From contig NC_079415.1 of the NCBI RefSeq assembly GCF_026213295.1, positions 24,341,847 to 24,405,846 of the forward strand: a stretch of 64,000 nucleotides of DNA. Direction: 5' to 3'. The position numbers and the translations under genes are program-made. The notes under the pieces are model-generated. The model searched no databases, had not been told where the DNA came from, and saw only the letters and a list, made by a program, of their open reading frames with translations. How positions within the stretch are numbered: position 1 is the stretch's first letter; each line of letters begins with the position of its first letter. This DNA is from Gadus chalcogrammus (Eukaryota; Chordata; Actinopteri; Gadiformes; Gadidae). Of the stretch, positions 32,781 through 44,203 are shown in pieces.

Positions 32781-32929
32781 TGCACAGCCGAATCTGTGTG
32801 TGTGCCACGGAATATCATTGTCATTTACTTGCATTGGAGCAACTTCCGTGGACACAACAAGGACTATTTAAGTGTTTCAGTGAGACCAACCCGGGTTTTG
32901 AGTTAAGCTCCTGTGTTCGACTCGCTCGT

Positions 32930-33110
32930 TGAAACGGGGATCCGTGTGTGAGCCACGGAACATCAGCGTCATTAACTTGCATTGGAGCGAAAATCCGTGG
33001 CCACATCACGGAAATCGGCGTGTTTCCGTGATGTGTCCAACGGATTTCGAGTTATTCGTCCGTAGTCATCTCACGGATTCCTGTGAGACCAGGTTGGGTA
33101 GATGGCACTT
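32930..33110. repeat. Short dispersed fold-back repeat
   Basis: Contains GTGAGCCACGGAACATC, AATCCGTGGCCACATCACGG and its partial complement CCGTGATGTGTCCAACGG, ending TGAGACCAGGTTGG. A related fragment lies at 32800-32900. No target duplication found. Nothing recognisable in 33111-33400. Confidence 0.5.
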
Positions 33111-33399
33111 CCGAGCTTTTGTTCGATTTATTAAGCAGCCACCTCTCCATTTTGGCTTGTAGGCTACCTATGCATTTTTATTTTGTTCTACTTAAAATGG
33201 CGGAGGGAGCAGATAGTTACATTGTTTCTATCAGCGGAGTAGCCCAATGGCTGAACCAGATCTCGTTGAAAGACGAAAACATATTTTCTCTCTTCTCGAC
33301 TTAAATGCGTGTAAAGAAGAAAAGTGTAAGAAAAAGGCCGATTTTTTTTCCCAATATTATTTTCCTTTGTTTCACCTGGCATAATAATAATTTGGGTCA

Positions 33400-33472
33400 C
33401 AATAATTGGCGACCCCACAGAAGTTTTTCGGGACCCCATTTGGGGTCGCGACCCCTAGTTTAAGAATCACTG
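33400..33472 (-). mobile_element. hAT-type terminal fragment
   Basis: On the minus strand the segment starts CAGTGATTCTTAAACTAGGG and GTCGCGACCCC, a hAT-like terminal repeat. The left partner was not found. It is followed at once by the gypsy fragment, whose coding frame starts at about 33475. Confidence 0.5.
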
Positions 33473-33474
33473 GT

Positions 33475-34740
33475 CTAGAGCACCACTGACAGCGATGCTC
33501 AACAAGGCAGAAGAGGACCTGGAAAAAGAGTGTAAGGCGTACGTTGACAGTGTGATGGCCCAGCTTCCGGCAACAACTTTAAAACTGGACCAAATCAAAG
33601 AGGCTCAAAACAAAGATGATACATGCAGACGCCTCAGTGGCCCCATAAAAAGGGGGTGGCCGGATCACAGGAGACAAGTCCACGAACTGTTACTTCCCTA
33701 TTGGCCAGAGCAGTCAGATCTGCATGTAGCAGAAGGACTGATTATGATAGGTGAGAGGCTGCTTATTCCAGACCACATGAGACAGGATATACTGCAGAAA
33801 CTTCACCAAGGGCATCAAGGAATCAACAAATGCCTTTGCCAGAGCAAGAGAATCGGTCTGGTGGCAAGGTATTACATCACAAATAAAGCAGATGGTGGAA
33901 CGATGTGACACCTGGGCTATGGAAACCCCAACTCCAGTTCAACCAATTATCACGACAAACTAACCAAGTAGACCATGGCAAAGAATGGGGGCTGACCTCT
34001 TCCAGTGGAGAAATGGAGATTATCTTGTCTTAGTTGACTATTTCTCCAGATATATAGAGGTGTGCAACTTGACCAGCAGCACGTCAGCCAAACAAGTGAT
34101 TGACAGGTGCAAAGCTGTCTTTGCAAGGTTCGGGTGCCCAGAGGTTCTGATCTCAGATAACGTCCCACAATTCTCCAGCCATGAGTTTGCTCAGTTTGCA
34201 AGCGACTTTGACTTCAAGCATGTGACAATTAGCTCCAGGTATCCACACAGTAATGGAGAAGCTGAAAAAGCTGTAAAGACCATTAAGTTACTTCTTGCCA
34301 AGGAAGGGGACTTTCACAAGGCTTTGCTGGCATACAGGGCTATGCCCCTCGCTCAAGGGAGCTCCCCGGCACAACTCATGATGGGGAGGAGGATCCGGAC
34401 CCCAGTTCCCATCTCATCTGGACAGCTACAGCCACAGTGGCCAGACCTGCAGTCATTTAGGGAGAAGGATGCATCCCTGAAAACACAGCAACGGCAAGCC
34501 TTCGACCGGCGACACCGTGCACAGACTTTGCCCACTCTGATGCCTGGGCAGAAGGTTTGGATTATGCCTTCAAAGACGCAAGGTACTGTTGTTCACAACG
34601 CCCACACACCACGCTCTTATGAGGTGGACACACCTGGGGGACAATTGCGCCGCAACCAATCTCATCTGAGGGTGGTGCCCACGTCACGGGTCACCAGGTC
34701 AGGGAGAGTAGTTAACTCTCCAAATAGACTGGACATTTAA
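33475..34740 (+). pseudogene. Second Ty3/gypsy fragment: integrase, frameshifted
   Basis: The 5' part (to 33908) is a connection region ending in the zinc-binding HHCC module (LLIPDHMRQDILQKLHQGHQ, then a frameshift near 33830 that moves the MVERCDTW cysteine into another frame; one CxxC cysteine is changed). From 33985 the DDE core reads openly: Asp in LVDYFSRYIEV, Asp in LISDNVPQFSS, Glu in SNGEAEKAVKTI, then a chromodomain-less C-terminus ending near 34740. It differs clearly from the gypsy at 4233-9696. Reverse transcriptase and gag are missing. Confidence 0.88.
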
Positions 34741-34885
34741 AAAAAAAAAGAAAGAATAACAGTGTTTCTTGTTATGTTCTGAATAAGTCATGCTCTTAGC
34801 TGAAAATGCAGTTGTCATGAGTAAGCGTGCAACATGTTCTGTTTGAGTTATCATAGGAGCGAAACCCTTGGCTAAAATAGGGAGA

Positions 34886-35036
34886 TGTAATGGCAGAAGC
34901 ACGCCAGGGAGTGGCACTGCAGGACTGTGGGGTCAGTGTGTGTTCAGTAATGTTGAGCTGAAGAAGTGTTAATAAAGTTATGGAGATAACAGCAAGTTGT
35001 TGTTCTTGAGTTGTGCAAATAGAGAGCAACAAAACA
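34886..35036 (+). repeat. 3' LTR of the second gypsy fragment
   Basis: A purine-rich tract (AAAATAGGGAGA, 34874-34885) directly precedes TGTAATGGCAGAAGC, the usual polypurine/LTR junction, 146 bp after the integrase stop. The LTR contains AATAAAG and probably ends at CAACAAAACA (35036). Lacking the 5' LTR, the end is inferred. Confidence 0.6.
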
Positions 35037-35039
35037 TCT

Positions 35040-36195
35040 GGGAACATTCCCGGATGGCTTTGATAAGTCCCAGAAATATTCTTTCTCTCCCCATATTCTT
35101 ACAGTGTACATAGGGTAAGTAGTGTTGTAAAATAACGTGATTCTGCAGTGGGAGCATTATTTGATAGAGGCGATTGGTCCACAGATCACACGCGCCTTAC
35201 GTAAGGTAGCATTTTCTGATGGGTAGCATGATTTGATAGACTCCGCTATCGAGTCGCACTACGGTAACAAAATCTGACAAGGGAGCAGTCAGCTCCCTTG
35301 TCAGATTTTTCAAATCATGCTACCCTATCAGAATATGCTACCTTACGCCACAAGTGTATTTGATCTGTGGACCAATCGCCTCTATCAAATAATGCTCCCA
35401 CTGCAGAATCACGTTATTTTACACCACTACTTACCCTAAGTTATTTTACACCACTACTCACCCCATGTACACTGTTGATGCTGTTTTATAAAGTATATAT
35501 AGAAGATTTCAGGGGTACAGTATGTGCAATGTAATGTAAAAAATCATCAATAATCAATTAAACTAAATAAATAACTTAAACAAGAAAAGTGTGGCAAAGT
35601 ATTGTTAAAACTTGTATATATTTGCGAATGGGATTCTGTATGTGTGGGCTTATATATGCAATAGATAATAATTATTCAAAAGATCCATAAAAACAACAAA
35701 AGATCTCAAATCTTTATTTTATTTTGAGGCATTTCTTGCAGATATATACTATTGCCCACCGACTGCACAATATGCACACACATTTTTGACTCAATTAATA
35801 ATACAAAGCACATATTTTATGTTGTACTTAACCATTTCAAACATGCACTCATCTGCATCTTTATTTATTCCCTAGAAACAATGGTTTTCATAAGCTTTTA
35901 AATGGTGGCAACTCCAATCATTCTGTATAAACTAAGTAAATAAATCCATCCATATACTGTACCCAAGAAATCTTCAATAAAGACGTTATAAACCAACATC
36001 AAAATATGCTCCCCATACTTTACAGTGTACGTGGGGTGAGTAGGGGTGTAAAATAATGTGATTCTTCAGTTGGCAGCATTATTTGATAGAGGCAATTGGT
36101 CTACCCACATACCCCTGAAATCTTCAATATACAGATACTCACCCTGTAACGTTTAATTTCTGGGACTTATCAAATCCATCCGGGAATGTTCCAAG
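35040..36195. mobile_element. Inverted-repeat element enclosing palindromic MITEs
   Basis: The 5' segment GGAACATTCCCGGATGG ... TGATAAGTCCCAGAAAT (35041-35078) recurs inverted at about 36157-36194. Inside, ATTTCAGGGGTAC (35507) and TACCCCTGAAAT (36110) also pair. A complete palindromic MITE (35101-35475) and a partial copy (36022-36110) lie between. No transposase was seen. Confidence 0.65.
35101..35475. mobile_element. Palindromic MITE, 375 bp
   Basis: Terminal ACAGTGTACAT / ATGTACACTGT, then arms of about 170 bp that pair almost completely (CACGTTATTTTACACCAC; TTGATAGAGGCGATTGGTCC). The right arm has an extra direct copy of a 31-bp segment (TTATTTTACACCACTACT). The centre contains GACAAGGGAGC / GCTCCCTTGTC. 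No coding sequence. Confidence 0.88.
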
Positions 36196-38578
36196 AGACA
36201 GGAGGTCAAATGATTCTTTCCACCTTTCCTCCATAGCTTTACAAACAAGTATTTAGAATTCATGTAACATGATATCTTGTTATAACATGACAAAATGTCG
36301 TCGCCCCCCTCCCCACCACCGATGAAAACTTTCGCCGCTCCCAGTCCTGTAAAGATAACACATGTATCATCTTATTTCTACATTCAGCAGCAATGCCAGT
36401 ATGTACATGCACATATTTACATGCTTACAGGTCCAAAGGCGTACAGGTCAAAAAATGTTAGGATAATTTCGCAGTTAAAAACAAGTTTTAAAGAAAATAC
36501 TCACCATCAGCCAAAAAGGTAGCAGAAATGAATGGATGCGCACGCAGGATCGTGAATTTTCGGGATGAGCATGCGCAGAAACACTAGGTAGCAGAATTTG
36601 ACGGGTAGCAGAAATTGGCAGAACAACTGCAAACAATCACTTTCTCCTCAATGCTGCGGTTTAGCTCCAGCAGTGCATGATTTGGATGGCTGGAGGGGGA
36701 GCTCAGCTCCTGTGGGCTCCCCCCCCCCCCCCAATTTCAACCCCTGTAGGTATTACAACTAGTATGGAGGAATGTCTGCATTGTCTCAGCATGTGTGAAA
36801 GTGTAAAAGCCCTACGAAAATATTTTTTTGCAGGAGAGGTTGTACGGATTGGTATCGTGTGTATTCTACCATTAAGATATAAGGCCTAATAATAATCATA
36901 GTTTACCATAGAATATACTCATTCAATTCTACCACACATATCCCCTTTTTTGTCTGATAAGATCACAACAAAAACATAACAGTCGTTGAGGTCATATTTT
37001 GCACTACATTTGATCATCGTTAAAAACCTTTAAGCATGTTCAGGGATCTCAACCTGGATAATTCTCAGGATTATCAACCTGTTTAAGGCAAAAAAGATTC
37101 ATCAAATGTCTAACTAGAATTCACACATAACAGAGTATTTGTCAACAAGCTTGCATAGATTTGGATAGCTCTGATTATCGTCATGTACCGGTATACTATA
37201 TAAATGTGGGGGGTTTGGGCATTGTAGTTGCTGCTCCTGTTCGCAGCCACCAGGCCCTGGAACCCATTAGTCCAATGTCCATTTGTTCACACTGTCTGCA
37301 ATGGTTGTGGTCCACATGGAGAGGTCACCAGTAAGAAAATAGGACCTCCTTCTGATGTCCGATTCTCACATTCCGGTCTCCTCTCTAGTTTCACTCCAAT
37401 CTATCTCCCCATAGAGCATTCTCTCCCAGTCACCCGACTCCTCTATGCCAGTCACCCTGAGGGCCATCTCCTTAGAAAGCCTGATCATGGCCTGCATTTT
37501 CCTTTAACTCCTTTCTTAAACGTTTTAGGTTGTTCATCGCAAGTGTGAATGATCCATCTGGGGCAGTATTATTTGGAATGAAGGTACAACACATTTCGCC
37601 TATAAGAGCACAAACTCCCCCCTTTTCTGCTAAAAGCCAATCTAAAGCCTGTCTGTTCTACAAGAGTCTCTTCAAGAGACATTGATGTCGATGTTAAGAT
37701 CCTTGTCGCCATAGTTTCTGAATTTGCCATTGATATTGCGGCTGCCAGTGTTTCTATATTATCCTCTTACGAATACAATGTCTAGAAGTAGGTGTATCAG
37801 AATGGGCTGACGTCTTCAATGAAAACAGCTGAAAACGAAGCGGTACGAAACTAAAACTGTGATTCTGAAGAAATTTTAAATGATATCGAAATTCTGTTCA
37901 GATATTATTGAAGATACAAGTGTGTAGATTTGTTAAATGGTTTGCACGAAGATAAACGGTTGAAAATCGATTTAGTTAGGTTACTTCTACAGTTGAAGTA
38001 CGATTGATGATTTGAATCATCGACTTTCAGGTTTTTCTTCGGGTTTATTTTTTTCTCACGTCGCGCCCCCCCTGAAGAACTCTGGCGCCCCCCAGGGGGG
38101 GCGCGCCCCACAGTTTGAAAACCACTGCTGTAGATAGAACTTAATCAATCCCCTGTAGTATAAATTTGTTAATGATTGTCCCTAAAAAAAAAAATACAAA
38201 ACATGACGGTAACTCTAAAGTCAAACCGTCCAATCTGAAGGCTCTACTTAACCACTCCCCCTACTCACTTCCACCAATGCAAAGCGAACAGAACCGAGTA
38301 GGGGAGGGCGTAGCCTAACTAGTTTGTGACCGACCCAGAGGAACGCAACGTAAATTAAATGTGAACAGGTATGAGGCTTTAATGAAATTCCGGACGATTT
38401 TGAAATTCCGCACGGACACTGTCTCAAACAGAGGACATGTCTGGGCAAAAGAGGACGTCTGGTTACCCGTACGGGAAACCCATTTGATTCCTACCTGTTC
38501 CACTGTTAAATAGCGGCCCAAATTGGTTGGGCGCTATCCTGGTAATTTCTCTGCATGCGAAATACGAAGTGTGGCGTG
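36196..38578. other. No gene recognised; small repeat fragments
   Basis: A MITE scrap (TCACTTTCTCCTCAATGCTGCGG, about 36636-36660), a poly-C run (about 36719-36733) and a hAT-type end at about 38060-38125 (complement starts CAGTGGTTTTCAAACTG) are visible. The 106-codon frame at 37228-37548 has no recognisable motif and no supporting splice or repeat evidence. Confidence 0.5.
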
Positions 38579-39289
38579 CAGTGGCGTTTCTACATTAGGG
38601 GCAGGTGGGGCAGTGCCCCACCAGACCCACGAGATGGCGCTGTTGAGCAGAAGGCTCAATCCATTCCTACTTCGTGGCAAACTATATATATTTTTTTTAT
38701 ATGCAAAGTAGCGTACATATTTGTGTGAATAAACTTGAATCACAAGCATTATTGCCTTGTTTTGGAGTAATTTGATTTGTGTGTTCTACTGCCCGTGTGC
38801 TTGCTTGAATGAACGTTATGTCTATATTTCCGTTTCCTGTTTCCGGAGGGGCAAAGACCCACGCTGCCCCACCGTTACCATAGAAACACCAATGAGCGCA
38901 ACCACACCGGCCAAAGTTAACATTGAGGCTAGGGGCAATTTCAAATTTGCCCCTAGACGTTAACTGCGTAATCTACGTGTTCTACGTAATGTAGACTGGG
39001 ATAATGCGAAACCCGCGAGAACTCTACCCCGAGACTAAGCAAAAAAAACATACAGTGAGAGTGAGATCAGGAGTTACAGGAGACTTACAGAAGAGTTCGC
39101 TATCGGTAGATTTTACACAATTTTGAAAGAGTTTTTTAATTAATGAATAACAATGAAGAACGTAGATTATTTGCTGAGGGTGCAATTCAGCACATTGCCG
39201 CAGGAAGAAAAATTAGAAACAAAACGTTTGGGACCACACAGACCAGACGACTTCATTCTGAACCAGCCTGGTGAGAAAACAAACCGAAA

Positions 39290-39490
39290 TTTCAAGATGG
39301 AGTGGTTTGAAAGAAAGACATGGCTAACTGCGAGCACAACAAAAAGAGCACTGTATGCTTTCCATGCCTTCTTTTTGGAAATACCACTAATGCAGACTCA
39401 GTTTGGACCACTGATGGCTTTAAAGACCTGAAGCATCTGGCGGAAAGAACGGTAAAGCATGAAAGTAGCAAGCGTATCTGTCCATTACAG
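39290..39490 (+). pseudogene. hAT transposase TTF-type zinc-finger fragment
   Basis: EWFERKTWLTA in one frame and CFPCLLFGNTTNAD ... GFKDLKHLAERTVKHESSK in the next make up the TTF-type finger of ZMYM1-like hAT transposases (W-x-x-x-x-W, CFPCLLF, then the His of KHESS). A frameshift near 39340 separates the two. The protein is cut off by the LINE insertion. Confidence 0.72.
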
Positions 39491-39494
39491 ATAC

Positions 39495-42280
39495 GCTTGG
39501 CTTCAAACAGCTCGTCCAGCAACCAACCCACATCGGTGGAAACACGTTGGATCTCGTTCTGACCCGCAGTGTTGACATTTCGCAGCTAGTGGTCTCTTCC
39601 TACACCTCAGCTTTATCAGACCACTTTTTGCTCACTTTCCAGGTGGTGGTATCCTGCCCCTGCGACGATCAGCAAGCTACTTTCAGCTGTCGCCGCATCA
39701 CACCTGCAACCATTACAGCTATGGAAGATAAGTTATCTGGTTCACTTGCACCTCTCTGTAACTATAGTGGTTCTGTGGAGTGCCTTACTGATGACCTCAA
39801 CATTGCCTTGTCTGTTGCCATTGATTCAGTTGCTCCGTACGTAACTAAAAAACAAACATTGAAAAATCCAGCTCCTTGGTTTAATGCAGAAACTCGCATT
39901 TTGAAGCGAAATTGCAGGATCCTTGAACGCAAATGGCGCTCGACTAAACTTGAGGTCTTTCATCTTGCATGGCATAATAGTCTGATCACCTATAAGGGTG
40001 CGCTGACTATCGCCAGGAACGCCTACTTTTCTAGTATCATTAATTTGAATAGAAATAATCCTAAGTTTCTTTTTGACACGGTGAGGAGTCTCACTCAGAA
40101 ACAGAATCAGACCGTAGGCTCCTCGATCTCGGCAGGTGAATTCATGGATTTCTTTGAGAATAAGATTCAATCAATTAGAGAGGAAATTGATGCTTACCGG
40201 GCGGCTAATCCTACACATCCTGTGGGGCAGGATGGGGTTCTGCCAAGTAGGATGGTGAACTCTGACGCAACTCTTTTGGAGTTTAAGGCGATTTCCTTGG
40301 TGGAACTTGAAAGGGTGATAAAGGCCTCAAAGCCAACAACTTGTATGTTGGATCCGCTCCCTTCTAGGGTTCTTAAGGAACTTTTTCCAACGGTGGGGCC
40401 TGTTATCCTCTTGCTTATGAATCTTTCGTTTTCAACAGGAATTGTTCCTTCCAATTTCAAGGCTGCGGTGTTAAAACCGCTACTCAAAAAGCCTGGCCTA
40501 GATCCTGAATTAGTCAGGAACTATCGGCCTATATCGAATCTGCCCTTCTTGTCTAAGGTACAGGAAAGGATTGTAGCAAAGCAAATTGTTGACTATTTGA
40601 CGAGGAATAATCTCTTCGAACCTTTCCAGTCGGGGTTCAGGAATTTCCACTCAACTGAAACTGCTATTACAAGAGTTGTAAATGACATCCTTCTTGCTTT
40701 GGATAAAAATACAAGCACAATGCTTGTGATGTTGGATCTGAGCGCTGCGTTTGATACGATTGACCATAGCACTCTTCTTCACCGTCTTGAACACTATGTT
40801 GGTTTCGGGGGTACGGCTCTTGGTTGGCTTGAATCGTACCTCACAGATAGAACCCAATTTGTGCTTCATGAGGGTGCAGAATCGAAGCATTGTAAATTGC
40901 GCTTTGGCGTACCACAAGGGTCGGTTCTTGGTCCATTGCTTTTTGCAATTTATATGCTTCCCCTCGGTGACGTTATCCGCGGTTTCGGAATTAGTTTCCA
41001 TTGCTATGCGGATGACACCCAGCTCTACATTCCTGTAGATTCCGGGGATTCTGCCCAGATTCAAAAGGTTGAGTCCTGTTTGGCTGCTGTGAAGGGCTGG
41101 ATGTCACAAAACTTCCTACAGCTTAATACTGGGAAGACAGAGCTGATGATTATCGGCTCGAAGCGGGACCGGGAAAAGTTTGAGGATGTCTCTCTGTGGT
41201 TGGATGGCTTCGCCATCCCACAGAGTGCATCCGTAGGAAATCTTGGTGTCTTGTTTGACCCTCAACTATGCTTTGATCAGCATATAAGAAGTATAACTAG
41301 AATTGCCTTTTTCCATTTGAGAAACATTGCAAGAATCAGATCAATGTTATCTGTAGTGGATGCAGAGACACTGATTCATGCGTTTGTCTCGTCAAGACTG
41401 GACTATTGCAATGCACTGTTCTCGGGATTACCGAACTCTACTACAAAGAGTCTACAGCTGGTACACAATGCGGCAGCTAGATTGCTGACCAGAACGAGAA
41501 AGTTTGATCATATTACACCTATTCTCGCCTCTTTACATTGGCTACCAATAACTTTCAGATCAGACTTTAAGGTGCTATTGCTAACCTATAAAGCCTTGCA
41601 TGGACTATCTCCATTGTACCTGAAGGACCTGATCATTCCTTATAGTCCTTCTCGGTCTCTCCGGTCTTCAGGAGCCGGCCTTCTTTCATTGCCGAAGGTT
41701 AAAAAGAAATCGGCTGGACAGAGAGCGTTTGCCTATCGAGCCACCCTTTTTATGGAATAGGCTGCCATCAGCGATCAGGGAAGCTGACTCTGTGGAGCTA
41801 TTCAAAGGGAAGCTCAAAACGCACCTCTACAATCTTGCATTTGGAGTGTGAAAACAACAGATGCGTAGTGAAGACTATTCTGTTTGCTTGTGCTTTTCTT
41901 ACTACATTATACATTCCCACTATGTACTTTTCCGTTCTAATTCACTATTCTGTCAGTTGTAGCGTGCTGCGGGTGCTGGACTGGATGCCTGGACTCTCCT
42001 CATGGATAACCGGCCAGAACCCCATCACCATTTTAATATGATGTACATGTATTTACCTGTATGCCAATTGTGGCACCCATTGCACTCCTGACCATCCCTG
42101 GAAGAAGGGATCCCCTACATTGCGTTTCTTCTCAAGATTTCTTCCTTGCTGATTCAAGGGAGTTTTTTCTTGCCCGTGTGGGGGCATGGGTAAAGGGGGG
42201 TGTCACAAATATTTGGCCTGTTAAGCCCTTTGAGACTGTAATGGTGATTAAGGGCTATACAAATAAAATTGAATCGAATC
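39495..42280 (+). mobile_element. L2-clade LINE, 5'-truncated, nearly full reverse transcriptase
   Basis: The frame opens inside the endonuclease end (THIGGNTLDLVLTRS) and continues to 41760 without a stop. Reverse transcriptase motifs: RNYRPISNLPFLSKV, FQSGFRNFHSTETAI, LDLSAAFDTIDHS, FGVPQGSVLGPLLF, active site FHCYADDTQLY, and a C-terminal LHWLPITFRSDFKVL segment typical of L2. A T run at 41747-41751 is one base too long and truncates the last ~35 residues. The 3' tail GGGCTATACAAATAAAATTG (42251-42270) is the L2 type. Only the 5' truncation and one frameshift mar it, so it is relatively young. Confidence 0.9.
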
Positions 42281-42857
42281 ATATTAATTGCGCCATGAAA
42301 TTGGGACTATTGGGACGGGTCGTGTGTAATATAATGCAATATTATTATTATTATTATAGCCAACATCTTTGTGTCGTACTGAGCGCTAAAGCATGTTAAA
42401 TGTATTTGAAATAGGATGTCTGCTCCCTGCTGGCACTCAAAATGCAGCCCATAGTATACCTGACTGGTCTATATACATAGGCCTACTGTTATAATAATCA
42501 GCTACCCCTATTTTTGTGACGTAATATGACGTCATATAAATTTGCCCCACCAGAAATTTCAGGCTAAAATCGCCACTGGTGGCGTGTGAGCGTGGATCGA
42601 GCGTGTGCATGGGTTGAATTGCGAGTGTCTCAGGCCGAATGCTTGAGACTTGAGAGCCCTGAATCTATCTAATACACATACATTTATTTATTAATGATAA
42701 TCACCATCCAACCATACACTGCGCGATGTAATACAGTCGCATATAAACATTACTATCGATAAGGAATAGCGATAAAGTGACTTTAGCTTAATACAAGTGA
42801 TTTCCGTTCCGTCCCAGGCAGCGCGGGCGTTGGGCCTGCGACTGGAGGGCTGCAGTG

Positions 42858-42971
42858 AAAACTACACATCCCAGAACTCCCCGCGAAGGAGGCTTGGACC
42901 GACATTCGGGTCCCGGACTCCCGTGACCATAGATGGCGATCAGGCAGCGCGCTCACCACGTCTCGTGCAAG
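42858..42971 (+). promoter_or_regulatory. slc19a1: Probable slc19a1 core promoter and untranslated first exon
   Basis: ACTACACATCCCAGAA at 42861-42876 fits the ZNF143/THAP11 (SBS) motif common in vertebrate housekeeping promoters. The surroundings are GC-rich without a TATA box. A donor-like AAG|GTAATA occurs at 42971/42972 and an acceptor (TTTTTCTGTCACAG) ends at 43554. So an untranslated exon probably ends at 42971. Start site not determinable here. Confidence 0.5.
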
Positions 42972-43554
42972 GTAATAAACGTTCAGCTCGCTCTCTCTTA
43001 ACCGTTAAAAAGTTAAACGCCGTTTTACGAACCACAGTTGGATGCCACGCAAACGAGTTTAATGCGAACTATTAAAGCCACTCCTAACAATCCAAGCACT
43101 CAGTCACGACCTGCTTTGTTGGAAACTCACATATTCATCCTAGTTTCCCCGCGTGTTGTTTGTCAAACGACATCTAGCCACAACCTAACGTTGCATATTA
43201 TGAAATACGTTGTCTCATTGCTTGGGTGTAGCCCTTTTTGAGCTAACTCGGCTATCTCTGTGTCTCGTAACTGTCACCGAACAGCCTGGCAGCACTGAAA
43301 CAAAGTGTGTAGCCTACGTTTGAAACGTTCAGTCGTATTCACACCGCTAACATGTTGAAGTGAAAACACAACTGTGCTACGTCTGGCACTGCTGCGTCTG
43401 TGTTATGTGATTGTGTGATGTGATTGACGGTGCCGTGATATACAATGTTATGTTGCATCGTTCAATAAATAAAATAAATAAATCTTATCTCAGTCTCCGT
43501 TATTGCAACATAACAAATTTACGTTATATATTCATACTGTTTTTTCTGTCACAG

Positions 43555-43650
43555 CTTCACCAAGATCGCCGGCTGCGGGATAACGCTCAGCTGTCGCAGT
43601 GCAGGATGGAGCAAAGGTCGACCTCCTCTGTTACACGTAAACAGCAATAG
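43555..43650 (+). other. slc19a1: Possible second untranslated exon with a short upstream ORF
   Basis: Follows the acceptor ending at 43554. It holds an ATG at 43606 opening a 14-codon frame that stops at 43648-43650, directly before a possible donor (TAG|GTAGCC). Another acceptor (TTCCTCTTCCAG) ends at 43805. Either two exons (43555-43650 and 43806 on) or one continuous exon to 44203 is possible. The upstream frame could lower translation of the main ORF. Confidence 0.35.
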
Positions 43651-43897
43651 GTAGCCTTTTAACTCTCTGCCACCCTCCCAATCCTTCTGGTTCCTCCGAC
43701 ATGGGAGACGTGGCTGCCGATGCACTCAATGATTAGACCTCCCCCGAGCTCCGAAGCGTTCCTATTCCCCTCAAGAATCCCACATGTCATAAGTTCCTCT
43801 TCCAGACACCAGGCAACAAGCTTTTCATGCAAAGCCAGCCACCATATGACCCACACGAACTGTCCGATCCAAACAAGCTGACTCATCTGGATCTACA

Positions 43898-44203
43898 ATG
43901 GGGGTGGACGAGGGTCCCGCAGGTGTGGACAGACCAGCGGAAGAATCTGATCTAAAGGAACCGATGGCAGAGGACCCGGGAGGAGAATGTGGGGATGTCA
44001 AGGCAGAGACGGTTGCTATGGTTACCACCGCTGGTTCTGAAGAGCTGACCGGCACCGGGGCGCAGACGGAGACGGCCCCCCGCTCGTGGAAGTGGTCAGT
44101 AATCTACCTGTGCATCTACGGCTTCATGTCGGCCATCAAACCCGGAGAGCCGTTCATCACCCCCTACCTCCTCAGCACTGAGAAGAACTTCACCAGGGAG
44201 CAG
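43898..44203 (+). CDS. slc19a1: slc19a1 coding exon 1
   Basis: Encodes residues 1-102: an acidic cytoplasmic N-terminus (residues 1-64) and helix 1, ending in NFTREQ in phase 0. The donor GAGCAG|GTCTGT stands at the head of a degenerate (GTCT)n tract (44204-44275). Confidence 0.93.

Larger units (their letters stand above)
38579..42578 (+). mobile_element. hAT transposon with GTGGCGTG duplication, interrupted by an L2 LINE
   Basis: The left end CAGTGGCGTTTCTACATT and right end (complement CAGTGGCGATTTTAGCC) are inverted repeats. The exact 8-bp GTGGCGTG lies on both sides (38571-38578 and 42579-42586). Both ends share GGTGGGGCA. A zinc-finger segment of the transposase (39290-39480) survives on the left of the LINE at about 39495-42280; the rest of the transposase is not recognised. 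Confidence 0.92.

Noticed and set aside
37228..37548. 106-codon frame
   Set aside because: No recognisable motif, no splice evidence, compositionally ordinary.
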